Positions 24,101 to 30,804 of a DNA stretch of 41,219 nt are shown here, piece after piece; within the stretch, counting starts at the first letter, position 1, and every line of letters starts with the position of its first letter. The DNA is taken from positions 1 through 41,219 of the forward strand of contig CAIRSR010000009.1 in assembly GCA_903881315.1 (NCBI GenBank). Reading direction: 5' to 3'. The notes under the pieces are model-generated. The model did no database searches. It was not told the origin of the DNA and was given only the letters and a program-made list of their open reading frames with translations. A program made the position numbers and the translations under genes. The stretch comes from an uncultured Thiotrichales bacterium (GTDB lineage: Bacteria; Pseudomonadota; Gammaproteobacteria; CAIRSR01).

Positions 24101-24202
24101 GCACGATCCCTTGATTGGTTCCTTGGGCACCGCGAGGCGTGTCCCCCCGCGCTGTTGGAAGAACCAGATGGGCAGACTGCGGCGAGTGCACTCCCGTCGT
24201 GA
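21152..24202 (+). CDS. dabA: DabA-type inorganic carbon transport protein (DUF2309)
   Basis: DabA with its membrane partner DabB forms an energy-coupled vectorial carbonic anhydrase that traps CO2 as bicarbonate in autotrophs. The 1016-residue product from GTG 21152 shows the family N-terminus (DFVHHNTLHGFQ) and the beta-carbonic-anhydrase-like zinc site in order: FCMDDREEG (Cys 475, Asp 477), IGHASRNQNNP (His 674) and NCGACSG (Cys 689). The 15-residue spacing of the last two ligands matches characterised DabA. All zinc ligands are therefore kept. No dabB-like NuoL-family gene is in this window on either side, which is unusual because the genes are normally adjacent. The ribosome site (AAGTGAG) is weak. 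Confidence 0.9.
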   Translation: MNNTQQQLDQNGAGFSLKRLHEMLEQVLPSQPPLKDFVHHNTLHGFQNRPFPEALAEASRLTGARGYHTEVRFRELLAEGRISRNDLVASLQQQLGGAVLAPLVDGACVITDGESHDLTPLRRLDVLLASFVAPLDALTPTQLRWRAVELGVLEEPKGLWQACLDVLGLSEESYCVTDIPPDDPVVASWPELADRLGRDWTLRQLLQHLSGEDIFDYLRPHLIRHLAAHLDHGLASWHNPSRDQGFYLAWRESAYTDLSWTLAGLVHPNKAESLHQWSADLPDSAIEAIYAELTRLELPEERWCTYLERLALELPGWSGMCLWSQDHPNDSQRTAVVNIVDYLAVRLVLERFYADALCRRRWGVVAHLSTLSGVRFELPQSPIVTSALGSRAWPLFSLARHLDVGVESLTRLGRAGAEQILAVLGELDEQVRGFIWLNAYERHYREQIFAAVAANHGRGAWADRSTAPEAQCIFCMDDREEGLRRHLEEINPRIETLGAAAHFNVFHRWFGLNATELEDLTPVIPKPEPVAHEVHEHVRCAEAGNRHIRYHRRLRRIAEGFYQGTRSGLLGPSLRSSVAALPVALGLLGKTLAPAAWRRFLRRMVAVLDVPVSTAIQVNAVAAKSAGGGGPKQPRMSALLLGFTEVEQVERVRRFLRSSGLTYGFAPLVVVIGHASRNQNNPHAAAYNCGACSGRHSGPNARLVAAMANHPSVRVALAEEGIIIPQDTWFLGAEHDTCDESITWFDTEDLPERLRPAFATLRADVERACCEHARERCRRFASAPAGLSAPQALRHVQNRAADFGQPRPELGHVTNACAFFGRRSMSRGAFFDRRAFLISYDPGQDPEGVWLERHLLNNGAVGAGISLEYYFSTVDNQRYGCGTKVTHNVTGLMAVMEGANSDLRTGLPRQMIEIHEAMRLLVVIEQKCEIITAVYQRAPALQELVGNGWVVVAAKDPDSPAIHLFSPTQGWLPWQGSTTVPRAARSLDWFLGHREACPPALLEEPDGQTAASALPS

Positions 24203-24340
24203 GCCGTTGTTAGCGCTCGGCGTTGTAAGGGTGCTTGTTACAAATACCCCCGCGTAGAACAGCCATCTACTTCCGTTCGCGAGGTGTCGGCTTTGTTGTG
24301 CCGATCAATCGGTGCGTTGTTGCGCGTCTTTCTGTAATTA

Positions 24341-24377
24341 TGTAATATGTGATTCACAATACGAATCGTGTGTTACA
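24341..24377. promoter_or_regulatory. Imperfect palindrome over the chrB leader, candidate operator
   Basis: A 37-bp inverted repeat runs from TGTAA (24341-24345) to TTACA (24373-24377), with an inner pair GATTC (24351-24355) / GAATC (24363-24367). It ends 3 nt before the chrB ATG. A possible promoter, TTGCGC (24320) with TAATAT (24343-24348) at 17 nt, would be covered by it. It is a likely binding site for ChrB itself or another regulator. Confidence 0.5.
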
Positions 24378-24380
24378 TCT

Positions 24381-25328
24381 ATGGAATGGTTGCTCCTCAT
24401 CACGACACTCCCAGGCCAGGCAGGTACCTTGCGCTTGCGGTTGTGGCGGCAGTTAAAAGGTCTCGGTGCGGCCAACCTGCGCGATGGTGTCTATCTCTTG
24501 CCACACCGAGAGGGTTTGCGCCCGCACCTGGTTGCGTTAGCGGATGAATTGCTTGCGGCAGAGGGCAGTGCCTGGCTGTTGGATATTCCGCCGCAAACCG
24601 CAGAAACTGAGCAAGCGTGGCGTGGTTTTTTTGACAGAAGCGAAGCGTACCGCGAATGGCGGGCTGGCTTGGTGGCGCTAGCGGGCTCGTTCCCACAAAT
24701 GGCTGAAACGGAGGCGCGTCGTCTGATGCGCCAAGCGCGTAAGGAGCTTACCGTGATTGCAGCGACAGATTTCTTCCCGACCGACCCACTCGATAACGCA
24801 CGTCAGGCGCTCGCGGATGTTGAGCGGCGTCTTATTGGGCAATATTCCCCCGATGAGCCGAAACCCATCACGGGTTTGCTGCCACGGCTCGAAGTGCGCG
24901 AATACCAAGGCCGACTGTGGGCAACGCGGGCGCGACTCTGGGTAGACCGTGTTGCCTCGGCGTGGCTGATTCGTCGCTTCATCGATCGGAGCGCAACCTT
25001 TCTCTGGCTGACTGATGTCAATGCCTGTCCGGTCGATGCCGTTGGTTTTGATTTTAACGGTGCAGCCTTCACCCATGTCGAGAATCGGGTGACGTTTGAG
25101 ACCCTACTCGCGAGTTTTGGGCTTGATGCGGATGCTGGGTTGCTACGTCTCGGTGCCATGGTTCACGCCCTAGACCTCGAGGATGGCGCTACCCCCGAGG
25201 GGCGCGGTTTTGAGGCGGTACTGGGTGGTGCGCGGAAACGTCATGCCGATGATGATCGTCTGTTAGAGGAGATGAGCACAGTGCTCGATTCACTCTATGT
25301 TTTCTTTCAGTCAGGTGAGAGCGGCTGA
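24381..25328 (+). CDS. chrB: ChrB, chromate resistance regulator
   Basis: ChrB proteins sense chromate and control the chrBA operon. The 315-residue product from ATG 24381 has the N-terminal ChrB domain (MEWLLLITTLPGQAGTLRLR, in part: LITTLPGQAGTLR) with DGVYLLP, and the C-terminal domain with WATRARLWVDRVASAWLIRRF, shortened to RVASAWLIRRF, and the FDFNGAAFTH and LVHALDLED-like (MVHALDLED) motifs seen in ChrB C-terminal regions. An in-frame extension to 24312 would run through the palindrome and is rejected. chrA follows after 34 nt, so they form an operon. Confidence 0.9.
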   Translation: MEWLLLITTLPGQAGTLRLRLWRQLKGLGAANLRDGVYLLPHREGLRPHLVALADELLAAEGSAWLLDIPPQTAETEQAWRGFFDRSEAYREWRAGLVALAGSFPQMAETEARRLMRQARKELTVIAATDFFPTDPLDNARQALADVERRLIGQYSPDEPKPITGLLPRLEVREYQGRLWATRARLWVDRVASAWLIRRFIDRSATFLWLTDVNACPVDAVGFDFNGAAFTHVENRVTFETLLASFGLDADAGLLRLGAMVHALDLEDGATPEGRGFEAVLGGARKRHADDDRLLEEMSTVLDSLYVFFQSGESG

Positions 25329-25362
25329 GGCCTTTGTCTAACCTCTCACGGGAGATTCCCTT

Positions 25363-26544
25363 ATTAACACCAATACCTCACAGCCAGGGTATACCCGCTG
25401 GCAGATCGTTCTTTATATGCTACGTCTTGGTGCCGTTGGTTTTGGTGGGCCAGTGGCCTTGGTCGGGTATATGTACCGCGATCTGGTAGAACAGCGAGGT
25501 TGGATTAGTGACGCGGACTACAAAGAGGGGCTTGCCTTAGCGCAGATGGCACCGGGCCCATTGGCGGCACAGCTTGCTATCTATCTTGGTTATGTCCACT
25601 ACCATATTCTTGGTGCAACGCTGGTCGGTATTGCCTTTGTGATACCTTCTTTTCTGATGGTCGTGGCCTTGGGTGCAGCCTATGTTGCGTATGGTGGTTT
25701 GCAGTGGATGCAGGCAGTATTCTATGGTGTGGGTGCCGCAGTGATTGGTATTATCGCCATCAGCGCTTTTAAGCTAACCAAAAAGAGTGTTGGTAAGGAC
25801 AAACTCCTGTGGGCAATCTATCTCACCCTGGGTGGGGTTACGATTATCACCGAATCCGAGATAGCCTGGTTGTTTATCGCTGCGGGTATTGTTGTTTGGT
25901 TGTGGCGTGCCCCACCCAAGCGGTGGTTTGGTAATGGCGGTATGGCTGCTGTTGCGCTGCCGCTACAACTCCCGCACACCACGGGGCTTGCGATGTCTTT
26001 TGATCCGGCGCTGCTCACCCAGATAGGTATGTTTTTTGCAAAAGCCGGTGCCTTTGTCTTTGGTTCTGGTCTTGCTATTGTTCCATTTCTCTATAGCGGG
26101 GTTGTGTCAGAGTACCATTGGCTCAACGAAAAACAATTTGTTGATGCGGTGGCGGTTGCGATGATTACCCCCGGGCCGGTGGTCATTACCGTTGGCTTTA
26201 TTGGCTACCTGGTGGCCGGGTTGCCTGGTGCTTGTGTCGCGGCCTTGGCGACGTTTCTGCCGTGTTACCTATTTACGATCATCCCCGCGCCATATTTTAA
26301 GAAATACGGCAAGCTGCCCGGCATTGTTGCCTTTGTCGATGGGATTACTGCTGCTGCGGTGGGCGCGATTACGGGATCGGTCGTGATCATTGCTCTTCGT
26401 TCGATTGTCGATGTGCCGACAGCATTGTTGGCCATTACTGCCACTGCGCTCTTGTGGAAGTTTAAACAACTGCAAGAACCCTTCGTGATACTGGGGGCTG
26501 CGGCGATTGGTATGCTGTTATACCCAATGTTTCATCATGGATGA
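25363..26544 (+). CDS. chrA: ChrA chromate transporter, apparent ATT start
   Basis: ChrA is an inner-membrane carrier that expels chromate. The protein has two homologous halves, with LRLGAVGFGGPVALVGYM near the start and KAGAFVFGSGLAIVPFL in the second half, and about 10-12 membrane segments. The first ATG (25417) would begin inside the conserved N-terminal helix (MLRLGAVGFGG). Reading upstream in frame to the TAA at 25339 gives NTNTSQPGYTRWQIVLY, which resembles the normal N-terminus of ChrA. The only suitable initiator there is ATT at 25363, with GGGAGA (25350-25355) at proper spacing, giving 393 residues. If the ATT start is wrong the CDS begins at 25417. It converges on the next gene with only 6 nt between stops. 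Confidence 0.85.
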   Translation: MNTNTSQPGYTRWQIVLYMLRLGAVGFGGPVALVGYMYRDLVEQRGWISDADYKEGLALAQMAPGPLAAQLAIYLGYVHYHILGATLVGIAFVIPSFLMVVALGAAYVAYGGLQWMQAVFYGVGAAVIGIIAISAFKLTKKSVGKDKLLWAIYLTLGGVTIITESEIAWLFIAAGIVVWLWRAPPKRWFGNGGMAAVALPLQLPHTTGLAMSFDPALLTQIGMFFAKAGAFVFGSGLAIVPFLYSGVVSEYHWLNEKQFVDAVAVAMITPGPVVITVGFIGYLVAGLPGACVAALATFLPCYLFTIIPAPYFKKYGKLPGIVAFVDGITAAAVGAITGSVVIIALRSIVDVPTALLAITATALLWKFKQLQEPFVILGAAAIGMLLYPMFHHG

Positions 26545-26550
26545 TAACCT

Positions 26551-27615
26551 TTAATAGGGTGGCAGCAGTCTCCTAAAGCCATGCACCAGGACAATCACGA
26601 AGAACAGGAGATTGCGGCAGAATAAGCCGACGATAGACAGACGCAAAGCGCGTCGTCCTGGTTTACCATCCCTGAGGGTGTCGGTCAGGCGTTGGCCGAG
26701 CCGTTCCATCCAGCTCACGGATCTTGGCCACTCGTGCAGGCCGCGTAACCAGGTGGCGGGAATCCCCGCTTTGCCGACGTGGGCCCCAATGATGCCACCA
26801 ACGATTGCGCCGGTGGTGTCGGTGTCGCCACCGCAACGAATAACGGTCATCACGCCAGCTTGCAGGTCTTGCTGATTTTGCAGCCACGCCTGGATAACCA
26901 CCGGAACCGTCTGATAGACATAACCAGAAACGCCCGACACCCATCCTTGCGATTCAGCAAAGGATGGCGTTGACTCATGGCTCGCGGCGCTCTGTACCGC
27001 TCGCTCGATGAGGTCTAAAAATTCCTCCGCGCTTTCACCCGCCAAGAAAGAGCGGAGTTTTGCGAGGTATTGATCGCCGCTGATGGGGGTGGATTGTCGG
27101 GCGAGGTGTGCAGCGAGTGCGATGGCGAGAGCGCCGTATTCGGCCTTAGGGTCGTTGTGGGTGATGCGGGTCGAGGCGATGACGAGGGATTTTACTTCAG
27201 AGAGAGAATCGACCGCTGCGCCGAGGATTGCACTGCGCATCGCTGGGCCATTGCCCGCCGAATAGACGCCGCTATGGCGGGGAGAAAACCCGCACCAGAG
27301 TTTTAGTATTGCCTTTAGGGTAGCGGAGCCAATGCCGGCGGGCAGGCCAAGCAACCACCAGCGCAGACGCGCCCCCAAGTGGCGGGAAAATTGGTTGGTG
27401 TCGCCGCCGGAGGTGATGAGCGCCTGTGCCACCAGGCAGGTATGCTCGGTATCATCCGAGACCATACCGCCACCCAAGAAGAAATGATGGCGGTCGGGCT
27501 CGCCAAACCGTCGTGCGCCGCGCTGTTTCGACAGTCCCTCGTAGGGAAGGCCAATGGCGTCGCCGACTGCTGTGCCAAGGATTGCCCCAATGACGGCGGA
27601 ATGCTCAGTGTGCAT
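26551..27615 (-). CDS. ADP-ribosylglycohydrolase family protein with C-terminal membrane tail
   Basis: This 354-residue protein belongs to the DraG/ARH fold that removes ADP-ribose from proteins, nucleic acids or small molecules using two magnesium ions. Metal motifs are visible: GDAIG (18-22), SDDTEHT (53-59) and CGGDTDTTG (261-269). The last ~30 residues form a hydrophobic helix (about 325-346) ending RRLLPPY, which may anchor it to the inner membrane. The start at 27615 has GGGAG upstream on the minus strand. It faces chrA tail-to-tail. No ADP-ribosyltransferase gene is evident in this window, so the substrate is unknown; ARH proteins may also act as toxin immunity or repair factors. Confidence 0.85.
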   Translation of the reverse strand: MHTEHSAVIGAILGTAVGDAIGLPYEGLSKQRGARRFGEPDRHHFFLGGGMVSDDTEHTCLVAQALITSGGDTNQFSRHLGARLRWWLLGLPAGIGSATLKAILKLWCGFSPRHSGVYSAGNGPAMRSAILGAAVDSLSEVKSLVIASTRITHNDPKAEYGALAIALAAHLARQSTPISGDQYLAKLRSFLAGESAEEFLDLIERAVQSAASHESTPSFAESQGWVSGVSGYVYQTVPVVIQAWLQNQQDLQAGVMTVIRCGGDTDTTGAIVGGIIGAHVGKAGIPATWLRGLHEWPRSVSWMERLGQRLTDTLRDGKPGRRALRLSIVGLFCRNLLFFVIVLVHGFRRLLPPY

Positions 27616-28054
27616 GGTGTACTCCCGAATTGGCAGAGACCGCTGCCGCGCCGCACAAAGCCCTTGCGCATGACATAAGGGGCGGAGGTCTTGGCAGAAA
27701 AGATTGACTATTCTAACGCCTCTCGGTGGGCGTTCTGGTTATTCGGTGTGGGTCTTGGGTGAGGTGATAACCAAAACCCATGAAGCGGCAACGCTAAGCG
27801 CGGCGGGACTTGTTGCTAAGGGCAGCGTTGCGATAAGTCAGTGTTCCATTGCAGTGGGCGATTGGTATAATCCCAGCGTCTTGTGGGTAGGCTACGATGG
27901 TAGCGACGCCAACCGACTCTCTAAGGCGGTGCTTTTAAGGATTTGCCGTGTTTCGTGTTGGCAGGTTGGGGTGTGCCGTTTGTCGCGGTCGCAACGCGAT
28001 GACACGGGCGCGGGGTGTGCTGTGCGGACAGAGCCGAAGACGCGGGGATAGAGA
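27616..28054. other. Divergent intergenic region
   Basis: No gene I can support. A 115-codon open frame (TTG 27704 to 28051) has no good ribosome site and overlaps the promoter listed next. A 23-codon frame starting TTG 27691 does have GGAGG just upstream, but shows no similarity I recognise. The region separates the minus-strand ADP-ribosylglycohydrolase from the plus-strand proline-rich gene. Confidence 0.5.
27863..27871 (+). promoter_or_regulatory. Extended -10 promoter for the proline-rich protein gene
   Basis: TGGTATAAT is a perfect match to the extended -10 consensus TGnTATAAT. No good -35 is present, which extended -10 promoters tolerate. It would give a leader of about 175 nt before ATG 28055. 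Confidence 0.5.
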
Positions 28055-28930
28055 ATGTCGATGATGAAGAGTGGTTTGGTGTTGCTCGCGTTGCTGGTGA
28101 TTGCGTTTTACGCCTGGTCTGGGCGAGTGACTGACGATCTGGCCCGTGTGAAGGCGATTGTCGCTGAGCCGATGTCCGCGCAGGTGTCGCCGCCGGTGCC
28201 GATGTCGCCACCAAAGGCGCAGTCCCCGCAGGTGTTGCCACCGCAAACGCCACCGGCGGAGGTGTCGTTCCCGCCCGTGTCGCTACCGCAGGCACAGTCC
28301 TCGGAGGTGTCGCCAACGCCGCAACTGCCGCCCTCGTCGGAGTTGCCACCCCAGGCGCAGTCTTCGCAGGGGTTGCCATCGCAAACGCCACCCTCAGAGG
28401 TGCCGTCAACGCTGCAATCGCCTCCTTCGGAGGTGTCGCAGTCTCAGGTAACGTCCATGCTGGTGTCGCCACCGCAGGCACCGCCTTCGCTGGTGTTGTC
28501 ACCGAACATGACTGAGTTAGAACAGGTGCGTCAGGAGCTTGCCGCTGCCAAAGAGCGAGTGACTGCCCTCGAGAAAAGCCTGGCCACTGCTGAGCGCCAG
28601 GTCGGGATTTTGCAACATCACACCCAAGGTCTCCAAGACGCAGCCGACATGGCGCACGAGGACGCTGGCCTGATGCGCACCGAGATGCAGCGTTGCAGCG
28701 GCGATCGCGCTCACCTGGATGAGTTGGTCACGCGCTACCAGTTAAGTCAGTCCCAACTCTACGATCTTCAGCAGAGGTTGCGTGAGATGGAAGACGCTGA
28801 GGCCCTCCTCACCCGCGAACGGGACAACCTAAAGATCGGCTATGAGGCGCTCAAGCTGCACCTCGATGCGACCCTGCAAGAGCGACCGCGCCCGCCACGC
28901 GATATCAAGGGTAGCCAAACCGTTCGCTAA
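28055..28930 (+). CDS. Membrane-anchored proline-rich, coiled-coil protein of unknown function
   Basis: The 291-residue product has three parts. An N-terminal hydrophobic helix (about residues 7-22, KSGLVLLALLVIAFYAW) is probably a signal anchor. Residues ~43-150 form a Pro/Ser/Gln/Val-rich linker with imperfect repeats of about 23 residues, for example PPKAQSPQVLPPQTPPAEV (52-70) and PPQAQSSQGLPSQTPPSEV (98-116). Residues ~152-278 are a heptad coiled coil rich in Leu, Glu and Gln. This layout would let the coiled coil sit in the periplasm away from the inner membrane, like some cell-envelope spanning proteins. The ribosome site is GGGGATAGAGA before ATG 28055. I do not recognise a family. 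Confidence 0.75.
   Translation: MSMMKSGLVLLALLVIAFYAWSGRVTDDLARVKAIVAEPMSAQVSPPVPMSPPKAQSPQVLPPQTPPAEVSFPPVSLPQAQSSEVSPTPQLPPSSELPPQAQSSQGLPSQTPPSEVPSTLQSPPSEVSQSQVTSMLVSPPQAPPSLVLSPNMTELEQVRQELAAAKERVTALEKSLATAERQVGILQHHTQGLQDAADMAHEDAGLMRTEMQRCSGDRAHLDELVTRYQLSQSQLYDLQQRLREMEDAEALLTRERDNLKIGYEALKLHLDATLQERPRPPRDIKGSQTVR
28208..28405 (+). repeat. Degenerate repeats encoding Pro/Gln-rich linker
   Basis: Two closest copies (28208-28267 and 28346-28405) encode 20-residue segments that differ at few positions; further weaker copies lie between and after at roughly 69-bp (23-codon) steps. The pattern suggests growth by unequal recombination or slippage. Confidence 0.55.
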
Positions 28931-29009
28931 GGCCTCTGCCAAAGTAGAGCAAAAGAGAGTAGATTACCGCCCTCTATTGTGACCCCACCTTGGTTTAATC
29001 CCTCCTTAC

Positions 29010-29360
29010 ATGACAAAAATACTCGATTTTAGTGATACGGAGTTAGCACTTGTCCAGGAACTCGTCGATCGGCGTTTCGGCGAGTCGACCGAGATCCAGC
29101 AAGTAACCACCGAGATCCGCCTGTACCCAGAAGACCGCGAGTTGGTTGACTGCGCGGGCCTGTACTGGGAAGGGCGGCATGCGAGCTTTATCGTCCTGAA
29201 GACCGGTGAAGGGCGGTTCCGTAGCCTGTTTTTCTATCGGGCGCGTACCCAGTACACCACGGGTGTTCCGGAGTACAACGACCTCAAGACCTGCGTGAAT
29301 CACCTCTTGCAGGTTCAGGCCGACCACGAGTCGATGGGTGGAGAGGCGGTCTCTGCGTAA
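29010..29360 (+). CDS. Conserved-looking hypothetical protein, 116 residues
   Basis: I do not recognise this protein. It is soluble, mixed alpha/beta in appearance, acidic, with a central stretch CAGLYWEGRHASFIVLKTGEGRFRSLFFYR (key residues: LYWEGRHASFIV then RSLFFYRAR) that reads like beta strands of a compact domain. No signal peptide or membrane helix is seen. No clear Shine-Dalgarno precedes the ATG. It lies between the coiled-coil protein and PPi-phosphofructokinase, 76 nt before the latter, so it may be cotranscribed with it. Its codon use is like that of neighbouring housekeeping genes, supporting a real gene. Confidence 0.7.
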   Translation: MTKILDFSDTELALVQELVDRRFGESTEIQQVTTEIRLYPEDRELVDCAGLYWEGRHASFIVLKTGEGRFRSLFFYRARTQYTTGVPEYNDLKTCVNHLLQVQADHESMGGEAVSA

Positions 29361-29436
29361 CGCCTTTGCTACCCGTGCCGCGATACCCTCGTGCTTGTTC
29401 TCATCGTAAAACATTTTACCCAGGAGAGTTATCCGA

Positions 29437-30696
29437 ATGCCTAAAAATGCCTTTTATGCCCAATCCGGCGGGGTGACTGCGGTTATCAATGCGTCGGCTT
29501 GTGGTGTTATCGAGACCGCCCGTCGCTACCCCGACAAGATTGGTAAGGTCTATGCGGGACGCAACGGTATCATCGGTGCCTTACTCGAGGAACTCATTGA
29601 TACGAGTATGGAATCTGATGCGACGATTGCGGCGCTACGCCATACCCCGTCGGGTGCCTTTGGTTCTTGTCGCTATAAGTTGAAAGGCCTAGAGCAGAGT
29701 AAGGCCGAGTACGACCGCCTGATGGAGGTGTTCCGTGCGCACGATATTGGGTATTTCTTCTATAACGGCGGTGGGGATTCAGCGGATACCTGTCATAAGG
29801 TTTCGCAGCTCTCCGAGAGGATGAATTTTCCCATCCAGGCCATCCATGTCCCGAAGACGGTGGACAACGACCTGCCCATTACCGACAACTGCCCGGGCTT
29901 TGGTTCGGTTGCGAAGTACATCGCGGTGTCCACCCGCGAGGCTTCCTTTGATGTAGCGTCGATGGCCAAGACCTCAACCAAGATCTTTGTCGTCGAGGTG
30001 ATGGGGCGTCATGCGGGTTGGATCGCGGCGGCAGGTGGGCTTGCCTCCTCCCCCGACACCGAGATTCCCATCGTCATCCTCTTCCCCGAGGTTCCCTTCG
30101 ATGAGGCCCGCTTCCTCGCCTTGGTGCAGGAAAAGGTCGCGGCCTACGGCTATTGCACCGTTGTGGTATCTGAGGGGGTACGCAATGCCGAGGGCAAGTT
30201 CTTGGCCGAGGCTGGCGGGAAGGATGCCTTCGGTCATGCCCAACTGGGCGGGGTAGGGCCGGTGATTGCGTCTCTCATCAAGGAACGCTTGGGGCATAAG
30301 TACCACTGGGCGGTTGCCGACTATCTGCAACGCGCCGCTCGTCATCTGGCCTCCCGTTCGGATGTCGAACAGGCCTATGCGGTAGGTAAGGCGGCGGTAG
30401 AGTTTGCCGTGGCGGGTCACAATGCTGTGATGCCCTCGGTGGTGCGGCTCTCTGATGCCCCCTATCGCTGGGAGGTAGGCATGGCACCGCTCTCCGAGGT
30501 CGCCAATGTCGAGAAGAAGATGCCGAGTGAGTTTATTACGCCGGATGGTTTTGGTATTACCGAGGCCTGTCGGCGCTACCTGCAGCCGCTCATCTTAGGT
30601 GAGGATTATCCGCCCTACGAGAATGGGATGCCCTTGTACGTGCGTCTCGCGAATGTGGCTGTCCCTAAGAAACTGCCGGTTTTCCACATGAAATGA
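29437..30696 (+). CDS. pfp: Pyrophosphate-dependent 6-phosphofructokinase
   Basis: The enzyme reversibly phosphorylates fructose 6-phosphate with pyrophosphate in place of ATP, and in methanotroph relatives also acts on sedoheptulose 7-phosphate and ribulose 5-phosphate. The 419-residue protein has GGGDS (111-115), with Asp where ATP enzymes have Gly, and PKTVDND (139-145), where Lys replaces the Gly of ATP-type PGTIDND; both mark PPi use. Catalytic Asp 143 and the MGRHAGW substrate motif are intact. AGGAG precedes the ATG. It sits 108 nt before an H+-pyrophosphatase gene, so both enzymes draw on pyrophosphate. Confidence 0.93.
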   Translation: MPKNAFYAQSGGVTAVINASACGVIETARRYPDKIGKVYAGRNGIIGALLEELIDTSMESDATIAALRHTPSGAFGSCRYKLKGLEQSKAEYDRLMEVFRAHDIGYFFYNGGGDSADTCHKVSQLSERMNFPIQAIHVPKTVDNDLPITDNCPGFGSVAKYIAVSTREASFDVASMAKTSTKIFVVEVMGRHAGWIAAAGGLASSPDTEIPIVILFPEVPFDEARFLALVQEKVAAYGYCTVVVSEGVRNAEGKFLAEAGGKDAFGHAQLGGVGPVIASLIKERLGHKYHWAVADYLQRAARHLASRSDVEQAYAVGKAAVEFAVAGHNAVMPSVVRLSDAPYRWEVGMAPLSEVANVEKKMPSEFITPDGFGITEACRRYLQPLILGEDYPPYENGMPLYVRLANVAVPKKLPVFHMK

Positions 30697-30804
30697 TGTT
30701 ATGCTGTGTGTAGTTGTAGGGTAGGCTCGAGTGGGCCTCTTGAACAACGGGGCTCGTCATCGGTAATCGGTTAGATGCAATCTTCTCAATGGGGGGTTTG
30801 ACTA

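Noticed and set aside
27691-27762. 23-codon frame MAEKIDYSNASRWAFWLFG with GGAGG upstream
   Set aside because: Good ribosome site but very short, no recognised similarity, and no supporting context.
27704-28051. 115-codon plus-strand open frame before the proline-rich gene
   Set aside because: TTG start without ribosome site, a perfect extended -10 lies inside it, and the composition is not protein-like.
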